Assembly: GCF_030066895.1 (NCBI RefSeq)
Contig: NZ_JASJAV010000009.1
Span: forward strand, 1 to 51,173
Source: Breoghania sp.
GTDB lineage: Bacteria; Pseudomonadota; Alphaproteobacteria; Rhizobiales; Stappiaceae
Length of the DNA: 51,173 nucleotides
Direction: 5' to 3'
The stretch's first letter is position 1, and every line of letters begins with the position of its first letter. Below, one piece after another: positions 28,662 to 41,703 of this stretch. Below the pieces are notes generated by a model. The model was not told the DNA's origin. It ran no database searches and saw only the letters and a list, made by a program, of their open reading frames with translations. The translations under genes and the position numbers were made by a program.

Positions 28662-30193
28662 GTTCCCGACGGCTTGGAGGTCACGTCGTAGACGACGCGA
28701 TTGACGCCGCGAACCTCGTTGATGATCCGCGTTGCAGCGCGGCCGAGGAACGTCATGTCGAAGGGGTAGAAATCGGCGGTCATGCCGTCGACCGAGGCCA
28801 CGGCCCTCAGAGCCAGCACGTATTCGTAGGTGCGCCCGTCGCCCATCACACCGACCGTCTGGACTGGCAGAAGCACCGCGAAGGCCTGCCAGATTGTATC
28901 GTAGAGGCCCGCCTTGCGGATCTCGTCCAGATAGATCGCATCGGCCCGGCGCAAGATCGCCAGCTTGTCGCGCGTCACGCCGCCCGGACAGCGGATGGCA
29001 AGGCCCGGTCCGGGGAACGGGTGACGGCCGACGAACTGTTCCGGCAGACCCAGCTCACGGCCAAGTTCGCGGACCTCGTCCTTGAAGAGTTCGCGCAGCG
29101 GCTCGACGAGCTTCAGGTTCATCCGTGCCGGGAGACCGCCGACATTGTGGTGCGACTTGATGGTGACCGACGGCCCGCCGGTGAAGCTGACGCTTTCGAT
29201 CACATCCGGATAGAGCGTTCCTTGCGCCAGGAACTCCGCTTCACCGATCTTCTTGGCTTCCTGATCGAAGACGTCGATGAACAGCTTGCCTATGGTTTTG
29301 CGCTTTTTTTCCGGATCGCTCTCGCCCTCCAGAGCGCCGATGAACATGTCGCTCGCATCCACATGGACGAGTGGGATGTTGTAGTGCTCGCGGAAGAGAT
29401 TGACGACCTGGTCCGCTTCTCCCTGCCGCATCAGGCCGTGATCGACGAAAATGCAGGTGAGCTGTTCGCCGATCGCCTCATGCAGCAGAACGGCAGCCAC
29501 GGAGGAATCCACTCCGCCGGAAAGTCCGCAGATGACCTTGCCCTTGCCGACCTGAGACCGGATCTTCTCGATTGCCTGATCGCGGAAAGCCGCCATCGTC
29601 CAATTGCCGGCGCAGCCCGCAATCTTGTGCACGAAATTGGAAAGCAGCTTCGCCCCGTCGGGCGTATGGACAACTTCCGGGTGGAACTGGATGGCGTAGA
29701 TCTTGCGCTCTTCATTGGCGATCATCGCAAAGGGTGCGTTCTCGGATGTGCCGATCACCTCCAAGCCCTCCGGCAGCGCCGTCACCTGGTCGCCGTGGCT
29801 CATCCAGACCTGATGCTTGTGTCCGAGGTCCCACACGCCGTCCGTCAGGGCCGACCGCTTGGAGATCTCCACGAAGGCTCGGCCGAACTCGCGGTGATGT
29901 TCGCCTTCCACCGAACCGCCGAGCTGCAGCGCGATTGCTTGCTCGCCGTAACAGATGCCGAGGATCGGGATGCCCGCCTCGAAGATGACCTCGGGTGCCA
30001 GCGGTGCATTCTCGTCGAGGACGGAAGCCGGGCCGCCGGACAGGATGACCGCTTGCGGCTTCATCTCCGCGAACGTTGCCTCCGCCGATTGGAAAGGCAC
30101 AATCTCCGAGTAGACCCCGGCTTCGCGTACGCGCCGCGCGATCAGTTGGGTTACCTGAGAACCAAAGTCGATAATGAGAATGCGATCGGTCAT
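28646..30193 (-). CDS. guaA: GMP synthase (glutamine-hydrolysing)
   Basis: Converts XMP to GMP using ATP and glutamine, the last step of guanine nucleotide synthesis. The 515 residues are intact. The N-terminal class I glutamine amidotransferase has the nucleophile Cys81 (GICYGEQ) with His171 and Glu173 (FHPEV). The ATP pyrophosphatase domain has the P-loop SGGVDSS (from residue 225). The C-terminal dimerisation domain ends KPSGTIEWE. It lies 34 nt after rsmB on the same strand and downstream of guaB, a grouping seen in rhizobia. Its 3' end serves as an integration site. Confidence 0.98.
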   Translation of the reverse strand: MTDRILIIDFGSQVTQLIARRVREAGVYSEIVPFQSAEATFAEMKPQAVILSGGPASVLDENAPLAPEVIFEAGIPILGICYGEQAIALQLGGSVEGEHHREFGRAFVEISKRSALTDGVWDLGHKHQVWMSHGDQVTALPEGLEVIGTSENAPFAMIANEERKIYAIQFHPEVVHTPDGAKLLSNFVHKIAGCAGNWTMAAFRDQAIEKIRSQVGKGKVICGLSGGVDSSVAAVLLHEAIGEQLTCIFVDHGLMRQGEADQVVNLFREHYNIPLVHVDASDMFIGALEGESDPEKKRKTIGKLFIDVFDQEAKKIGEAEFLAQGTLYPDVIESVSFTGGPSVTIKSHHNVGGLPARMNLKLVEPLRELFKDEVRELGRELGLPEQFVGRHPFPGPGLAIRCPGGVTRDKLAILRRADAIYLDEIRKAGLYDTIWQAFAVLLPVQTVGVMGDGRTYEYVLALRAVASVDGMTADFYPFDMTFLGRAATRIINEVRGVNRVVYDVTSKPSGTIEWE

Positions 30194-30227
30194 GGCGCGA
30201 CGTGTCCGTTGAGGAGGGAAAGAGAAC

Positions 30228-31520
30228 TCATGCGTTCTTGGCCAGCACGGCGACGAAGAAGCCGTCCGTGTCCGTAGAAGCGGGGGTCATCGTGATGGTG
30301 TACATGTCGGCGGACCAGGGATGAGGCTTGTCGAAACCGAACGTGTCTTGCCACACTTCACCGATCGAGACGATCTCGAAATCCTCGTTGGCCTCGGTAA
30401 AGCGATAGACCTGTTCCTCGTTTTCCTCGGCAAGGACGGAACAGGTGGCATAGATGAGAAAGCCGCCCGGCTTGACGAAAGCAGACGCGATGCCAATCGC
30501 TCGCTCTTGTTCGGAGATCCGGTCTTCAAGCGCGTCTTCGGACAGGCGCCACTTGGCATCGGGACGCCGCCGCCAGACGCCGGTGCCCGTGCACGGAGCA
30601 TCGACCAGCACGCGATCCATCCGTCCGACCAGATCGTCCAGCGCGCCTTCAGCGGGCTGGCGCACCTGAATGTTGCGCGCCCCTGCCCGCGCTATGCGCT
30701 CATGGATCGAGGCAAGCCGTAGCATGTCGCTGTCATAGGCGTAGATCTGCCCCTTGTTCTCCATGGCCGCGGCCAGGGCCAGGGTCTTGCCGCCGCCTCC
30801 GGCGCAGAAGTCCAGCACCTGTTCGCCGGCTTGCGCGAAGACCAGAAGCGAGGCGACCTGACTGGCCTCGTCCTGAAGTTCGAACCAGCCTTTGCGGTAG
30901 CCTTCCTCCGCCTGCACATGGGGCATGCGCGCGGCACCGGGCTTGGCCCTCAGGCGAACGCCGGTGGGAGAAATCGGGGTTGGCACGGCGCCGAGCGAGC
31001 CAAGGCGCTTCATCACCTTCTCGCGGGTCGCCTTCAAGGTGTTGACGCGCAGATCGATCGGCGCGCGCTGGGCAAGCGCGATCCCTTCTGTGACAGCCTC
31101 GTCGTCGAAATTCGATGAAAAGGAGGGCCAGAGCCATTCGGGAATATCGGCCTTGACCCAATCGGGCGCGCCTTGCAGGGAATTGGCGGCGATTGCCGCC
31201 TTTTCGTTGTCGCTCAGCGGCTCCGGGGCGTGCTGGTCTGCCGACAGGACGGTGGAGATCGCGTCGACGTCATGTCCCCATTCCAGGGCATAGACGCCGA
31301 GCACGAGATCGCGCGCGCTTTCGGAATCCATGCGCCACACGAGCGAGGAACGCTTGCGCAGGACGTCGAAGACGAGGTTGCCGATCTCCGTACGATCGCC
31401 GGATCCGGCGAAACGGTGATGAGCACCCCAGTCCTTCAATGCTTCCTGCACTGGGCGGCGCCGGTTTTCGAGATCGTCTAAGATCTCAATCGCCGCCGAA
31501 AGGCGTCCGCCGTCCTTCAT
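30228..31520 (-). CDS. rsmB: RsmB-type 16S rRNA m5C methyltransferase
   Basis: SAM-dependent cytosine-5 methyltransferase of the NOL1/NOP2/Sun family, 430 residues, intact. It has a helical N-terminal RNA-binding part, the SAM motif [18 protein letters not shown] (about residue 237 on), and the two catalytic cysteines Cys310 (VDAPCTGTG) and Cys360 ([11 protein letters not shown]). It lies between guaB and guaA, with 53 nt and 34 nt gaps. The exact target (C967 in E. coli RsmB) is assumed from the family, and another RNA m5C site is possible. Confidence 0.9.
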   Translation of the reverse strand: MKDGGRLSAAIEILDDLENRRRPVQEALKDWGAHHRFAGSGDRTEIGNLVFDVLRKRSSLVWRMDSESARDLVLGVYALEWGHDVDAISTVLSADQHAPEPLSDNEKAAIAANSLQGAPDWVKADIPEWLWPSFSSNFDDEAVTEGIALAQRAPIDLRVNTLKATREKVMKRLGSLGAVPTPISPTGVRLRAKPGAARMPHVQAEEGYRKGWFELQDEASQVASLLVFAQAGEQVLDFCAGGGGKTLALAAAMENKGQIYAYDSDMLRLASIHERIARAGARNIQVRQPAEGALDDLVGRMDRVLVDAPCTGTGVWRRRPDAKWRLSEDALEDRISEQERAIGIASAFVKPGGFLIYATCSVLAEENEEQVYRFTEANEDFEIVSIGEVWQDTFGFDKPHPWSADMYTITMTPASTDTDGFFVAVLAKNA

Positions 31521-31573
31521 ATCGTCATCCTTTTACGCACTCCGAGCGTTCGGCTCGTTCGGGGGCCCCGCAC

Positions 31574-33434
<1,861 letters not shown>

Positions 33435-34879
33435 TTGACCTCCCGCCAACGCATCGTTGCGCTCACCGTTGCTTGTGCTCTCTTCATGCAGACGCTCGAC
33501 TCTAGCGTACTGGGAACTGCACTGCCCGCGATCGGCCGCGACTTCAACCTCGATCCGGTGCGCCTGCATCTGGCCATGACATCCTATCTGATCGCGCTTG
33601 CGGTCTTCATGCCCATGAGCGGCTGGATCGCCAATCGTTTTGGGACGCGCAACGTCTTGCGGATCGCAATCGTCATCTTCATCGGCGTCTCGGTCGGATG
33701 CGGTTTTTCCACCTCTATCCTCCAGCTTGTGATCATGCGCATCGTGCAGGGGATGGGCGGTGCGATGATGGTGCCGGTCGCACGCCTCGCCTTGTTGCGG
33801 TCGGTTCCCAAATCCTCGCTGGTGCAGGCGATGACGTGGGTCTCCGTCCCTGCCCTTCTCGGCCCTGTCGTCGGCCCTCCTGTCGGTGGTTTCCTGGTGA
33901 CCTATGCGAGTTGGCCCTGGATCTTCTGGATCAACGTCCCCATCGGGCTGATCGGTATCGCGCTTGCGACCGTCTTCTTTGAAAACCTGAAAAGCCCCGA
34001 GATACCGAAATTCGACCGAGTGGGTTCCGTCTGGTCGGCGATCGCGGTCGCCGGTATCCTGTTCGGGCTGGAGATGGCTCCGCATTCCGGCATTGCGAGA
34101 CAGACCGGCTACGGCTTTCTGCTTTTCGACATCATCGCGGCCGTCTTCTATACCCGGCATGCCCGTTCTATGCCCGGCATGCCCGCCGCCACGAATCCCC
34201 GATCATCGACCTGTCGCTTCTAAAGGTTCCGACCTTCAGCGTGTCGATCCTGGCCGGGTCGCTTTTCCGGATCGGCATCGGCGCGATCCCCTTCCTGCTT
34301 CCGCTGATGCTACAGCAGTCCTACGGTAAATCGGCGCTTTCCTCGGGCCTGATCACGTTTTCCTCCACAGCCGGAGCGATGGCCATGAAATTCGTCGCCC
34401 CGCGCGTGTTGGCGAGGGTCGGTTTCCGCAAAACGTTGACATGGAACGCAGCGCTTGCGGGCATATCGATCGCCGTCATCGCCCTCTTCGACGAGGCGAC
34501 GCCCGTGCTGATCATGCTCGCGATCCTGTTCATCGGCGGGTTCTTCCGCTCGCTGCAATTCACGGCGATCAATGCCATCGGGTTCGCGGATCTCGATGAA
34601 AAGCAGATGAGCCAGGCGACGGGCTTTTCCGCGATGGTGCAGCAACTGTCGCTCGCCATCGGCGTCAGCATCGCCGCACTGACCCTGCAGTTCCTGCCCG
34701 TCCTGCGCGGCGAGGTGAGTGCCGGCGACAGCGACTATTCGATCGCCTTCATCATCGTCGGCGTACTCGTGACCGCCTCCGTCTTCGCACGGCTTGAGAC
34801 GAATGCGGACGACAGCGTTTCCGGGCATGCGGCCACCGTCGGCGGTGCAAACCACCCGCCGTCAGACCCCAGAAACTGA
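33435..34879 (+). pseudogene. DHA2-family MFS multidrug transporter, frameshifted by a 20-bp tandem duplication
   Basis: Fourteen-helix drug:H+ antiporter type. Start TTG 33435 (MTSRQRIVALTVACALFMQT), 7 nt after AGGAAAT. Motifs: LDSSVLGTALPAIGRDF, the A motif GWIANRFGTRNVLRIAI, the antiporter C motif ALLGPVVGPPVGGFL. A 20-bp tandem duplication at 34146-34185 shifts the frame in the middle loop. Deleting one copy restores VFYARHARRHESPIIDLSLL and the rest (SFSV-type helices, QQLSLAIGVSIAALTL) to 34879. This is the only broken gene in the housekeeping block and has only this one lesion. Confidence 0.92.
34146..34185. repeat. 20-bp tandem duplication inside the DHA2 gene
   Basis: TTCTATACCCGGCATGCCCG is followed directly by TTCTATGCCCGGCATGCCCG (one mismatch). 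Because 20 is not a multiple of three it breaks the reading frame. It is the sole inactivating lesion of this transporter. Confidence 0.95.
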
Positions 34880-34899
34880 AAATGCGGAATCACGTTTTC

Positions 34900-34921
34900 A
34901 ACGCAGGACGAGGCCTGCGTT
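34900..34921. terminator. Hairpin between convergent DHA2 and rlmE genes
   Basis: AACGCAGG (34900-34907) pairs perfectly with CCTGCGTT (34914-34921) around ACGAGG, between two converging genes. T-runs are weak on both sides, so it is a probable bidirectional terminator rather than a certain one. Confidence 0.5.
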
Positions 34922-34942
34922 GTCACGCCCTGATCAGCACAC

Positions 34943-35650
34943 TCAGTCGTCGCTGTTGTTGCCGCGAAAGCCCTTAGCGAGCACGAACAGCTCCGGGCTT
35001 TCTTTGCGGCTTGAGGGCGGCTTTATGTGATAGACGGACTGATATTCCTTCTTCAGTTCCGCCAGCAGGGCGTTTTCCGTGCCCCCGCGAAAAACCTTGG
35101 ACAGGAAGACGCCGCCCGGCACGAGCACTTCGCGGGTGAAATCGACCGCGACCTCGAACAGATGGGTGGTGCGCAGGTGGTCGGTCTGGCGATAACCCGT
35201 GGTGGGCGCGGCCATGTCGGAGAGCACCAGATCCGCCTTGTGCCCGCCAAGCACCGTTTTCAACGCGTCGGGGGCGTTGTCGTCTAGGAAATCCTTCTTC
35301 AGAAAGATCACGCCGGGGATCGGATCCATATCGAGAAAATCGATACCGACCACATGCGGGTTCTTGTCCGTCGAGTTGACCCTGTCGGCGATCACCTGGC
35401 TCCATCCTCCGGGAGCCGCTCCCAGATCGACAACCCGCAGGCCCGGCTTGATGAAGTCGTGCTTTTCGTTGATTTCCAGCAGTTTGTAGACGGCGCGCGA
35501 GCGGTACCCTTCCTGCTTGGCGCGCCGGACATAGGGATCGTTCAACTGACGTTGAAGCCATCTGGTGGACGAAGACCGGCGTCCACGCGCGGTTTTCACC
35601 CGCACATGCATTCCCCGATCGCCGCTTCCGCGCCTGTTATCATCGCTCAT
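34943..35650 (-). CDS. rlmE: RlmE, 23S rRNA 2'-O-ribose methyltransferase
   Basis: FtsJ/RrmJ family, methylates U2552 of 23S rRNA late in 50S assembly. 235 residues, intact, start ATG 35650. The K-D-K-E catalytic set is visible: Lys56 (AVYKLLEI), Asp145 ([10 protein letters not shown]), Lys185 (LSKVFRG) and a Glu near the end (KESPELF). The SAM loop is [11 protein letters not shown] (75-85). A basic N-terminal extension of about 30 residues is usual in rhizobia. It lies about 40 nt downstream of ppx/gppA on the same strand. Confidence 0.97.
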   Translation of the reverse strand: MSDDNRRGSGDRGMHVRVKTARGRRSSSTRWLQRQLNDPYVRRAKQEGYRSRAVYKLLEINEKHDFIKPGLRVVDLGAAPGGWSQVIADRVNSTDKNPHVVGIDFLDMDPIPGVIFLKKDFLDDNAPDALKTVLGGHKADLVLSDMAAPTTGYRQTDHLRTTHLFEVAVDFTREVLVPGGVFLSKVFRGGTENALLAELKKEYQSVYHIKPPSSRKESPELFVLAKGFRGNNSDD

Positions 35651-35692
35651 ATCCGCTCCAAGAAAATATCGTCCGAACCGCGCTGTATCCGT

Positions 35693-37399
35693 TCAGTGGC
35701 GCGCGCGGCCCGGTCTGCGGCCCTTGCGATCGGTCGCCATCAATTCCATCAGGATGCCTTCGCGCAAGCCGCGATCGGCCACCCGCAGGCGTTTGCAGGG
35801 CCATCGCCGACGGATCGCCTCCAGGATCGCACAGCCCGCCAATACCAGATCGGCACGATCGGCGCCGATACAAGGATTGCACACCCGCTCTTCATAAGGC
35901 ATTGCTAACAATCTCTCGATCATCGCGGACACATCCGCATCGGCAAGCCATGTTCCGTCCACGCGGCGCCGGTCGTAGCGCTCCAGGCCCAGATGGACGC
36001 CCGCAAGGGTCGTCACCGTGCCTGAGGTTCCCAGCATGTGCACGTCGCCGGAACTGATCGCCTCGCTCAGCATCTTGCCCATGGCAAAGGAGCAGAGATG
36101 GTCGGAGACATCCTCGACCATCGCCTCGAAACAATCCGGCCCGACTTTTGTGCCCCCGTGTCGTTCCGCAAGCGTCACGACTCCGAGAGGCAGGGACGTC
36201 CAATGACGGATGAACCGCGTCAGCGCAAGTCCCCGCGCTCCGCACCGGTTCCTGAGATCGAGCCAGACGAGCTCCGAGGAGCCGCCGCCGATATCGAACA
36301 GGACCACGCCATCGGCGTCGGGCGCCACCAGCGAGGTGCAGCCGGCTACGGCGAGCCGTGCCTCGGTTTCTCTCGAGACGATCTCAAGGCCCAGACCGGT
36401 TTCCATCCGCACGCGCTCGATGAAGAGCGGCCCGTTCTCCGCCGCCCGGCAGGCCTCCGTCGCAATCAATCGCGCGCGCACCGGAGAGCCGCACAGCGCG
36501 AGCTTGTTGCGACATACCGTCAACGCCTCGAGCGCCCGATCCATCACCGCATCGGAAAGCCTGTGCGACGAGCCAATTCCTTCACCCAGACGCACAATGC
36601 GCGAATAGGCATCGACGACCCGGAACCCGCGTCCTTCGGGCTTGGCGACGAGCAATCGACAGTTGTTGGTCCCCAGATCAAGCGCAGCATAAAGCGTTCC
36701 GCGGTATCCACCGGCGCGCGGGTTTCGATCGGCCCGCGCCATCCGTGTTTCGCCGGGCGCAGGGTGGCGCGCCTCGGCTTTGTCCGCAGCATTCGGATCG
36801 TGGTGATGCGGAACTTTGCCAGAATGGTCCCGTCGCCGGAAAGCAGTCGGAACGCTCCTGACGTCCTTGCGCGCTCCGTGCGCGGCGTGTTGACCCGAAT
36901 GACCGGATTGCGAGCGACGTCGGCCCTCGCCCCCGGCGGCACTCTTCAGTCTCGGCTCGCCTGCCGCAGACTTATGGCTCGCGTTTCCACCGCGCACCGT
37001 CTCGCCAGAGCCGTCCGAACAGGGCCCTTCGATTGAAATACGCACGCTGTCCATATTGGGATTGTGCGGATTCTCAGACCCAGTCCCGGAGCGCGCACCT
37101 TCCCCGTCACGCCCCCGGCTCTGCCGGCGTTTCCTTTTCGACTTACGCTCTCCGCCCGGCGAACACGCGACAAACTCCGCCTGCGTCTGCACTGCCGGTC
37201 CGGCCTCATGGCCGGTCCTCGGTGTGGACACATCGGTCTCGACACGCTTGCCCGACTTTCGGGCCCGGGCACGCTTGCGGCGCTTCGCCCGCTTTTGCGC
37301 GCTTCTTGTGTTCGCGTTGGCGGAAGTCTGACGGTCAAGCCCGCCGTCTTCCGATTCGCTCAAAGTTCCGAACCTCTTGATCGCGCGGCGCTTCCTCAA
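35693..37399 (-). CDS. Ppx/GppA-family phosphatase with long basic N-terminal extension
   Basis: ASKHA-fold exopolyphosphatase/guanosine pentaphosphate phosphatase. The catalytic part starts at about residue 235: TLYAALDLGTNNCRLLVAKP, later LFDIGGGSSELVWLDLRN and GTSGTVTTLAGVHLGLERYD. In front lies a roughly 230-residue Arg/Lys/Ser/Gly-rich, probably disordered stretch. The long frame starts from a TTG at 37399; the true start is uncertain and could lie further inside the extension. Rhizobial homologues also carry basic N-terminal tails next to rlmE. Polyphosphate/(p)ppGpp turnover is the family role. No lesion in the core. Confidence 0.88.
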   Translation of the reverse strand: MRKRRAIKRFGTLSESEDGGLDRQTSANANTRSAQKRAKRRKRARARKSGKRVETDVSTPRTGHEAGPAVQTQAEFVACSPGGERKSKRKRRQSRGRDGEGARSGTGSENPHNPNMDSVRISIEGPCSDGSGETVRGGNASHKSAAGEPRLKSAAGGEGRRRSQSGHSGQHAAHGARKDVRSVPTAFRRRDHSGKVPHHHDPNAADKAEARHPAPGETRMARADRNPRAGGYRGTLYAALDLGTNNCRLLVAKPEGRGFRVVDAYSRIVRLGEGIGSSHRLSDAVMDRALEALTVCRNKLALCGSPVRARLIATEACRAAENGPLFIERVRMETGLGLEIVSRETEARLAVAGCTSLVAPDADGVVLFDIGGGSSELVWLDLRNRCGARGLALTRFIRHWTSLPLGVVTLAERHGGTKVGPDCFEAMVEDVSDHLCSFAMGKMLSEAISSGDVHMLGTSGTVTTLAGVHLGLERYDRRRVDGTWLADADVSAMIERLLAMPYEERVCNPCIGADRADLVLAGCAILEAIRRRWPCKRLRVADRGLREGILMELMATDRKGRRPGRARH

Positions 37400-37844
37400 A
37401 AGTTGCGGCTGCCACGATCTGCGATTGCACAGTTGTGCACAAGTCTATCACCTCCCACCCTGCCCGCAACCGGCAAGCGACTTTGTCGGGTAAGGAAATT
37501 CGTGTTCGCCCGTCCGGCCTCACCTGCATATTTGCCGCGAACCGCCGTTCCGCCCGGTTTCCGAGCGATCTGCGCAAGACTGACAATGCGCCGGGTTGAA
37601 ATCCCACAACGAATTCCCAGCCCCAAAGAACGTAGCGGTGCGCCCGCAAATTTTCGTGGTTGTCACAGACCTGTCGAAAATCGTGCATGGGACGGTTGAT
37701 TGTCTGACGCCGCCACGCTATACGGCACCCCGTTCGCTGGCCACAACGGCTGGCAACGTCCGAAGAACGGTTTGCCCGCGCTTCGGCACCCCACACGGAA
37801 AACCTGACAGCTTAACGTATTGAACCGGGTTTTTCATGTGCTAT
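37400..37844. other. No gene seen between ppx/gppA and tRNA-Gln
   Basis: The stretch of 445 bp has only short overlapping frames without recognisable domains. It should contain the promoters of ppx/gppA (minus) and of the tRNA (plus). Confidence 0.5.
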
Positions 37845-37918
37845 TGGGGAATAGGTTAACGGTAGACCCGCGGACTCTGACTCCGTTAGTCCTGGTTCGA
37901 ATCCAGGTTCCCCAGCCA
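37845..37918 (+). tRNA. tRNA-Gln (anticodon CTG)
   Basis: A complete cloverleaf can be drawn. Acceptor arm TGGGGAA/TTCCCCA, D-arm GGT...ACC, anticodon arm GCGGA/TCCGT (one G-U) with loop CTCTGAC giving anticodon CTG, T-arm CCTGG/CCAGG with TTCGAAT, then G and encoded CCA. It reads CAG codons. It is the last housekeeping feature before an integrase, so it is the likely attachment gene of the island to the right. No second copy of its 3' end is visible in the window. Confidence 0.96.
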
Positions 37919-37988
37919 AAACTTCATTAAGTCATTGAAATTATTGCGTTAGTTTGAAAAAGGGTGTCGGATTCGCAGCGCACTCGAC

Positions 37989-38022
37989 CGACTGATGCCC
38001 ATAACCGACTGATGCCCATAAC
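37989..38022. repeat. Perfect 17-bp tandem duplication downstream of tRNA-Gln
   Basis: CGACTGATGCCCATAAC occurs twice in direct succession (37989-38005, 38006-38022), between the tRNA and the integrase start. It is of the same type as the 19-bp and 20-bp tandem duplications elsewhere in the window. It could also be part of an integrase arm-site array. Confidence 0.95.
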
Positions 38023-38080
38023 TGATATGTCCAGGACGGGTCCCCATCGGGTGCCGTCCGAGCTCGGGAAACATTGGGCA

Positions 38081-40067
38081 ATGGCTCGATATCACATAGT
38101 CCCAATTCTCCAGCGCCGCAGCAACATCTGGTACTGGCGCCCCTCGCTTTCCTTGTCACATTTCGCAAGCCGACCTTAACCAGAAGCTGTCATTCAATCT
38201 GAGGCAGTCCGATCATGACCGCGCGCGTAACATGGCGCTGCGGCTCAATACACTGCTCGCCGAACTGAAATTCCGACGGCCGTGCGCATCGATGACCAAA
38301 GACAAGCTGAAGCGGCTCTTTCAGGCCGAGCTCGACCGCATGAACACGATGATGGACGACATCGTCACCGTGGCTCAGGTCACGGGCACGCACACCGACC
38401 CAAGATAACTCGAGGCCGACCGTATCAACGGTTGGGTCTACCGACTTCTCGAGAGATTCGGGACGGCCATGCCGCTGACCTTCGACGAAGAATGCGAAGG
38501 CCGCCAGTTTCTGGAAGCAAACAGTGTTTCGGAGGATCTCATTCCCTGGATTGCGGAAACCTTTTCGCAAGAGCGCCAGGACGGCAGAAGCCGGAGGTTT
38601 GAGACAGCGCTTCGGGACGACATGGAAGAGGCCGGGCTCGACATTAATCGCCTTAACAAAGAGCGAGCCCGGACGGAGATCTATCGCGCGAAGGCTGATG
38701 TTCTGCTGAACACGGAAACGCTCTGGTTCTCGCCAGCAGCGCGCGTCGCGCAATCTGTGCCTGAGGTGCCGGAAAACACCCAGCCGAAGATGGCCGAGCC
38801 GTCGGAAACGCTCCAGGCACAACAGACGGAGTCGCATGATGTCTCACCATCCGAGCCTCCCGCCCGTCCGGAGGAGCCTCAAAAAACCTGCGATGACATC
38901 TCCGTTTCCGAGTTCATGGACCTGTACGAGATCCTGAAACGCAATCGGCAGAAGCAATGGACATCTGAGATCGCCAAGGACATCGCTGTCGTCGTCCGCA
39001 TGTTTCAGGAAATCCTCATCGAGCACGGTGTCCAAAAGGCCTCCGGGATCGGTCAAGCAATGTCGCCGCCTTGCGCGATTTTTTCAACCTGATCCCGACC
39101 AACTATGGCCGTAGCGCGCGACTGCGCGCCCTGTCAGTCCCTGAATTGCGCGCATACGGTGAGAAGCTTCTGGAGGAATCCGAGAGCGACGAAACCGCCC
39201 CGGTCGGACTGGCAGCGCCAGACGATCAGGAAGCATCTCGGCAATCTTTTGACATTCCGGGATTTTCTTGCCGCGCGTAGTCATCCGATCATCCCCTTCG
39301 AACTGAAAGGGCTACGCCCTTCCAAGCGGCGGGCTTCGGAGCTAGCCTCGCTTACGCCAAAGCCTGGTTCGGAACAGACCGAGGCCATGTTTCCGAATGC
39401 CGTTCTTCACCAGTTTCCGGTCGGAGTACGAAATGGACGAGCCCGGAGCAGAAATCCGGCACGGCGCCCTCTACTTCCTGCCGATGATGTACGTCTATCT
39501 CGGAATGCGGCGCGCTGAAGCTGCTGACCTGATGATCGACGAGGTCGTGGACACCAAACATGGCGGGGTCTTCCAACTGAAGGCAAATGCGATCCGGGGT
39601 CTCAAAAACGCGCTATCCGCCCGCTATCTTCCCATCTCCGACGAGATGATCCGGCTGAACTTTCTGGACTATGTGCAGCAGTTGCGCTCACCGGGCTACG
39701 ACGCTCTGTTTCCCGAGGTGGTCAATCCCTACAGCCGAAAGACGGATCCCGGCGACCGGTTTTACAAGAACTTCAGTCCGCTCTCCGTCGCCCATGCGAC
39801 CCGCGGCGCCCCCCAATGGATCCGCGTTCTCCATGCGCTACGTCATGGCCACGCCGACACGCTGAAGCAGGCAAGCGTTTCGCTGGAGATATCGAGGACA
39901 TTCACGGTCGCTATGGACTCAGCGAGATTTGTATCCGTTACACGAACCCGGCTGGCCTCCCCCTCCTGAAGCAGACCCTCTCGAACTATCCTGTCGTAAC
40001 CGCACACCTCGCGCCAAGGCAGATACGCCTCCTCAGCTTCATCGAGACGCGCGAGCCCGCGCCGTAG
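38081..40067 (+). pseudogene. Tyrosine recombinase (island integrase), several frameshifts and one TAA
   Basis: Start ATG 38081 (MARYHIVPILQRRSNIWYW). N-terminal region: SDHDRARNMALRLNTLLAEL, reached by frameshift, TAA at 38406-38408 (DPR-stop-LEADRIN; Gln expected), then a long coiled region MPLTFDEECEGRQFLEANSV. After shifts near 39065 and 39250-39400 the catalytic domain appears: FLPMMYVYLGMRRAEAADLM (first Arg), LKNALSARYLPIS, and IRVLHALRHGHADTLK (H-x-x-R type box), then a shift to ERYGLSEICIRYTNPAG. The full protein would be about 650 residues, the size of large genomic-island integrases. It lies just downstream of tRNA-Gln in the same orientation. Inactive as read, so the island is fixed in place. 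Confidence 0.85.
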
Positions 40068-40353
40068 TTCGAGGATCCGGATGCGAAACGTCGACGGCGT
40101 GGGCGGCGGAGTTGAGGGCGACAGGCCTCCCCAGCGATCGTCCGCTTTGCGCCCTCATCCCGGTCGCTCAGGCTCTTCGGCACGGAGCCTAGAAGCTGCC
40201 GTTCGTTGCAGACGCAAAAGGGCCCGCCACCCTAGCATATGTTGGCCGTTTTCAGAAAGTTCAAAATACTTATTTTTCAGGTTACTGTAATTCTGTTCTA
40301 GAGTTTCATGCTGCCCCACCATACAATTGCCGAACCACCGGCCGGAAGTAGAT

Positions 40354-41703
40354 ATGATCGAACCGCCGTTCAGAAAGCCTCTTCAATCAACTGGACCAAC
40401 ACTTCAGTAAAAGCGTTCGAGAAGAATGCTGATCCACTGGCCGTCATAGAAGATGCAGCCTATTCGCTAGTGTTGAAAGCACGCGAGCAGGGCTGGGAAG
40501 GTCCGCCATTCAACCCCTTACGCATAGCCGAAATGCTGGAGGTGCAGATCGAAGCCAATTCCGGCGTCGCCGATGGCACAATTGGTGGCGACGGAAAGCG
40601 GTCCGAAGATCGAGTTCAATCCTCAGCAGCCGCGGGAGCGGGTGCGGTTCTCAATTGCCCACGAAATAGCGCACTTTCTTTTTCCTGACTGGTCGGAGAA
40701 GATCCGTAATTGAGGTGGCGATAAAAATCCCGATGATTGGCAGCTGGAAATGCTGTACAATCTGGCGCTTCCGAATTTGTACTTCCGATTGGCAGCCTGT
40801 CAGCCGTATCGAATATTCCCTCAATTGAGGACTTGATGCGTCAGCGCCGCGAGTACGATGTCTCGGCAGAAGTTTTTCTCATCCGCTTGGCGAAGATATC
40901 CAAACAGCCCATCGGCATTTTCGTTTCTTCACCAACTGTATCTTAGAATGGTAGACGGCATTACAAGATTGACTATTTCGTCAGATCCCCGACTGCTCCA
41001 AAGATTCGTCTTGCGGGCTTAGCGCTTCCCGATGAGAGCATTGTGCATCGTTGCACCGCCAATTGGTCACACCGACCGTGCGGTGGAAAGCTGGGTGACG
41101 GATCCTGCAACCAGGATCGAGTGTGTCGGGCTGACGGCCTATCCCGAAAGGGTTTACCCCAGAGTGGCGGAGCTAGTCAGGTTTGACGAAGCCCAAGAAA
41201 AACATATTCCGATACGCCTGCTCCACGGAGATCTTCTGGAGCCTCGCAATGGTGGCAAGGAGATTATCTGTCAGCTGGTGAACGACAAGGCCGTAAAATG
41301 GGGCACCGGAGTAGCACGCAAGATAGCAAAGCGTTTTCCGGATGCGGAAGAGGCTTACGCTGAGCAAGTCAAGCAGATACCGCAGCATGATCGTTTGGAA
41401 CACGCAATTTTGTCGAAAGCGAGCGAGGATATAACGATTGCAAGACTGATCGGCCAGCAAGGGTTTGGACCATCACTTTTTCCTCGAATTAGATATTCAG
41501 CATTGCAGTCATGCCTTGAACGAGTTGCCGATCATGCCGTATCAACCGGAGCAAGCATTCATATGCCCAAAATTGGTACCGGATCTGCACGCGGAGATTG
41601 GTCAACGATAGAAGAAATGCTTGATAATGAGATGGTGCGTGCCGGCTTGTGTGTTACTGTGTACGAGGTCCCGCTGAAGCGGGTGCAACTCGAGTTGCTC
41701 TAA
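40354..41703 (+). pseudogene. ImmA/IrrE-type zinc peptidase fused to a macro domain, frameshifted
   Basis: The first gene of a tight four-gene operon. The N-terminal part reads SSINWTNTSVKAFEKNADPL and PFNPLRIAEMLEVQIEANSG; a frame change gives KIEFNPQQPRERVRFSIAHE and the zinc motif HEIAH. TGA at 40711-40713 follows (KIRN-stop-GGDKNPDDW; Arg CGA expected), and one more shift leads to EFVLPIGSL and LAKISKQPIGIFVSSPT. A linker, KIDYFVRSPTAPKIRLAGLA, runs in a different frame into the C-terminal macro domain: IICQLVNDKAVKWGTGVARK and IHMPKIGTGSARGDWSTIEE, typical ADP-ribose-binding loops. The start could be ATG 40354 (MIEPPFRKP) or 40308. The fusion of peptidase and macro domain is inferred from the continuous similarity, with no stop in the restored frame. 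Confidence 0.72.

Noticed and set aside
29021..30277. 418-codon open frame on the plus strand
   Set aside because: Antisense shadow of guaA, a product of high GC at codon third positions. The same holds for the long plus-strand frames at 5602-6696, 7459-8961, 10361-11638, 31913-32728 and 36038-37036.
37845..37918. Stop-codon reassignment or suppression, prompted by many Gln-to-TAG sites and a tRNA-Gln in the window
   Set aside because: The anticodon is CTG, not CTA, so it reads CAG only. Stops of all three types are present, also at Trp and Arg sites. Frameshifts accompany them, and intact genes end normally with the same stop codons. Decay by transitions explains the pattern better.
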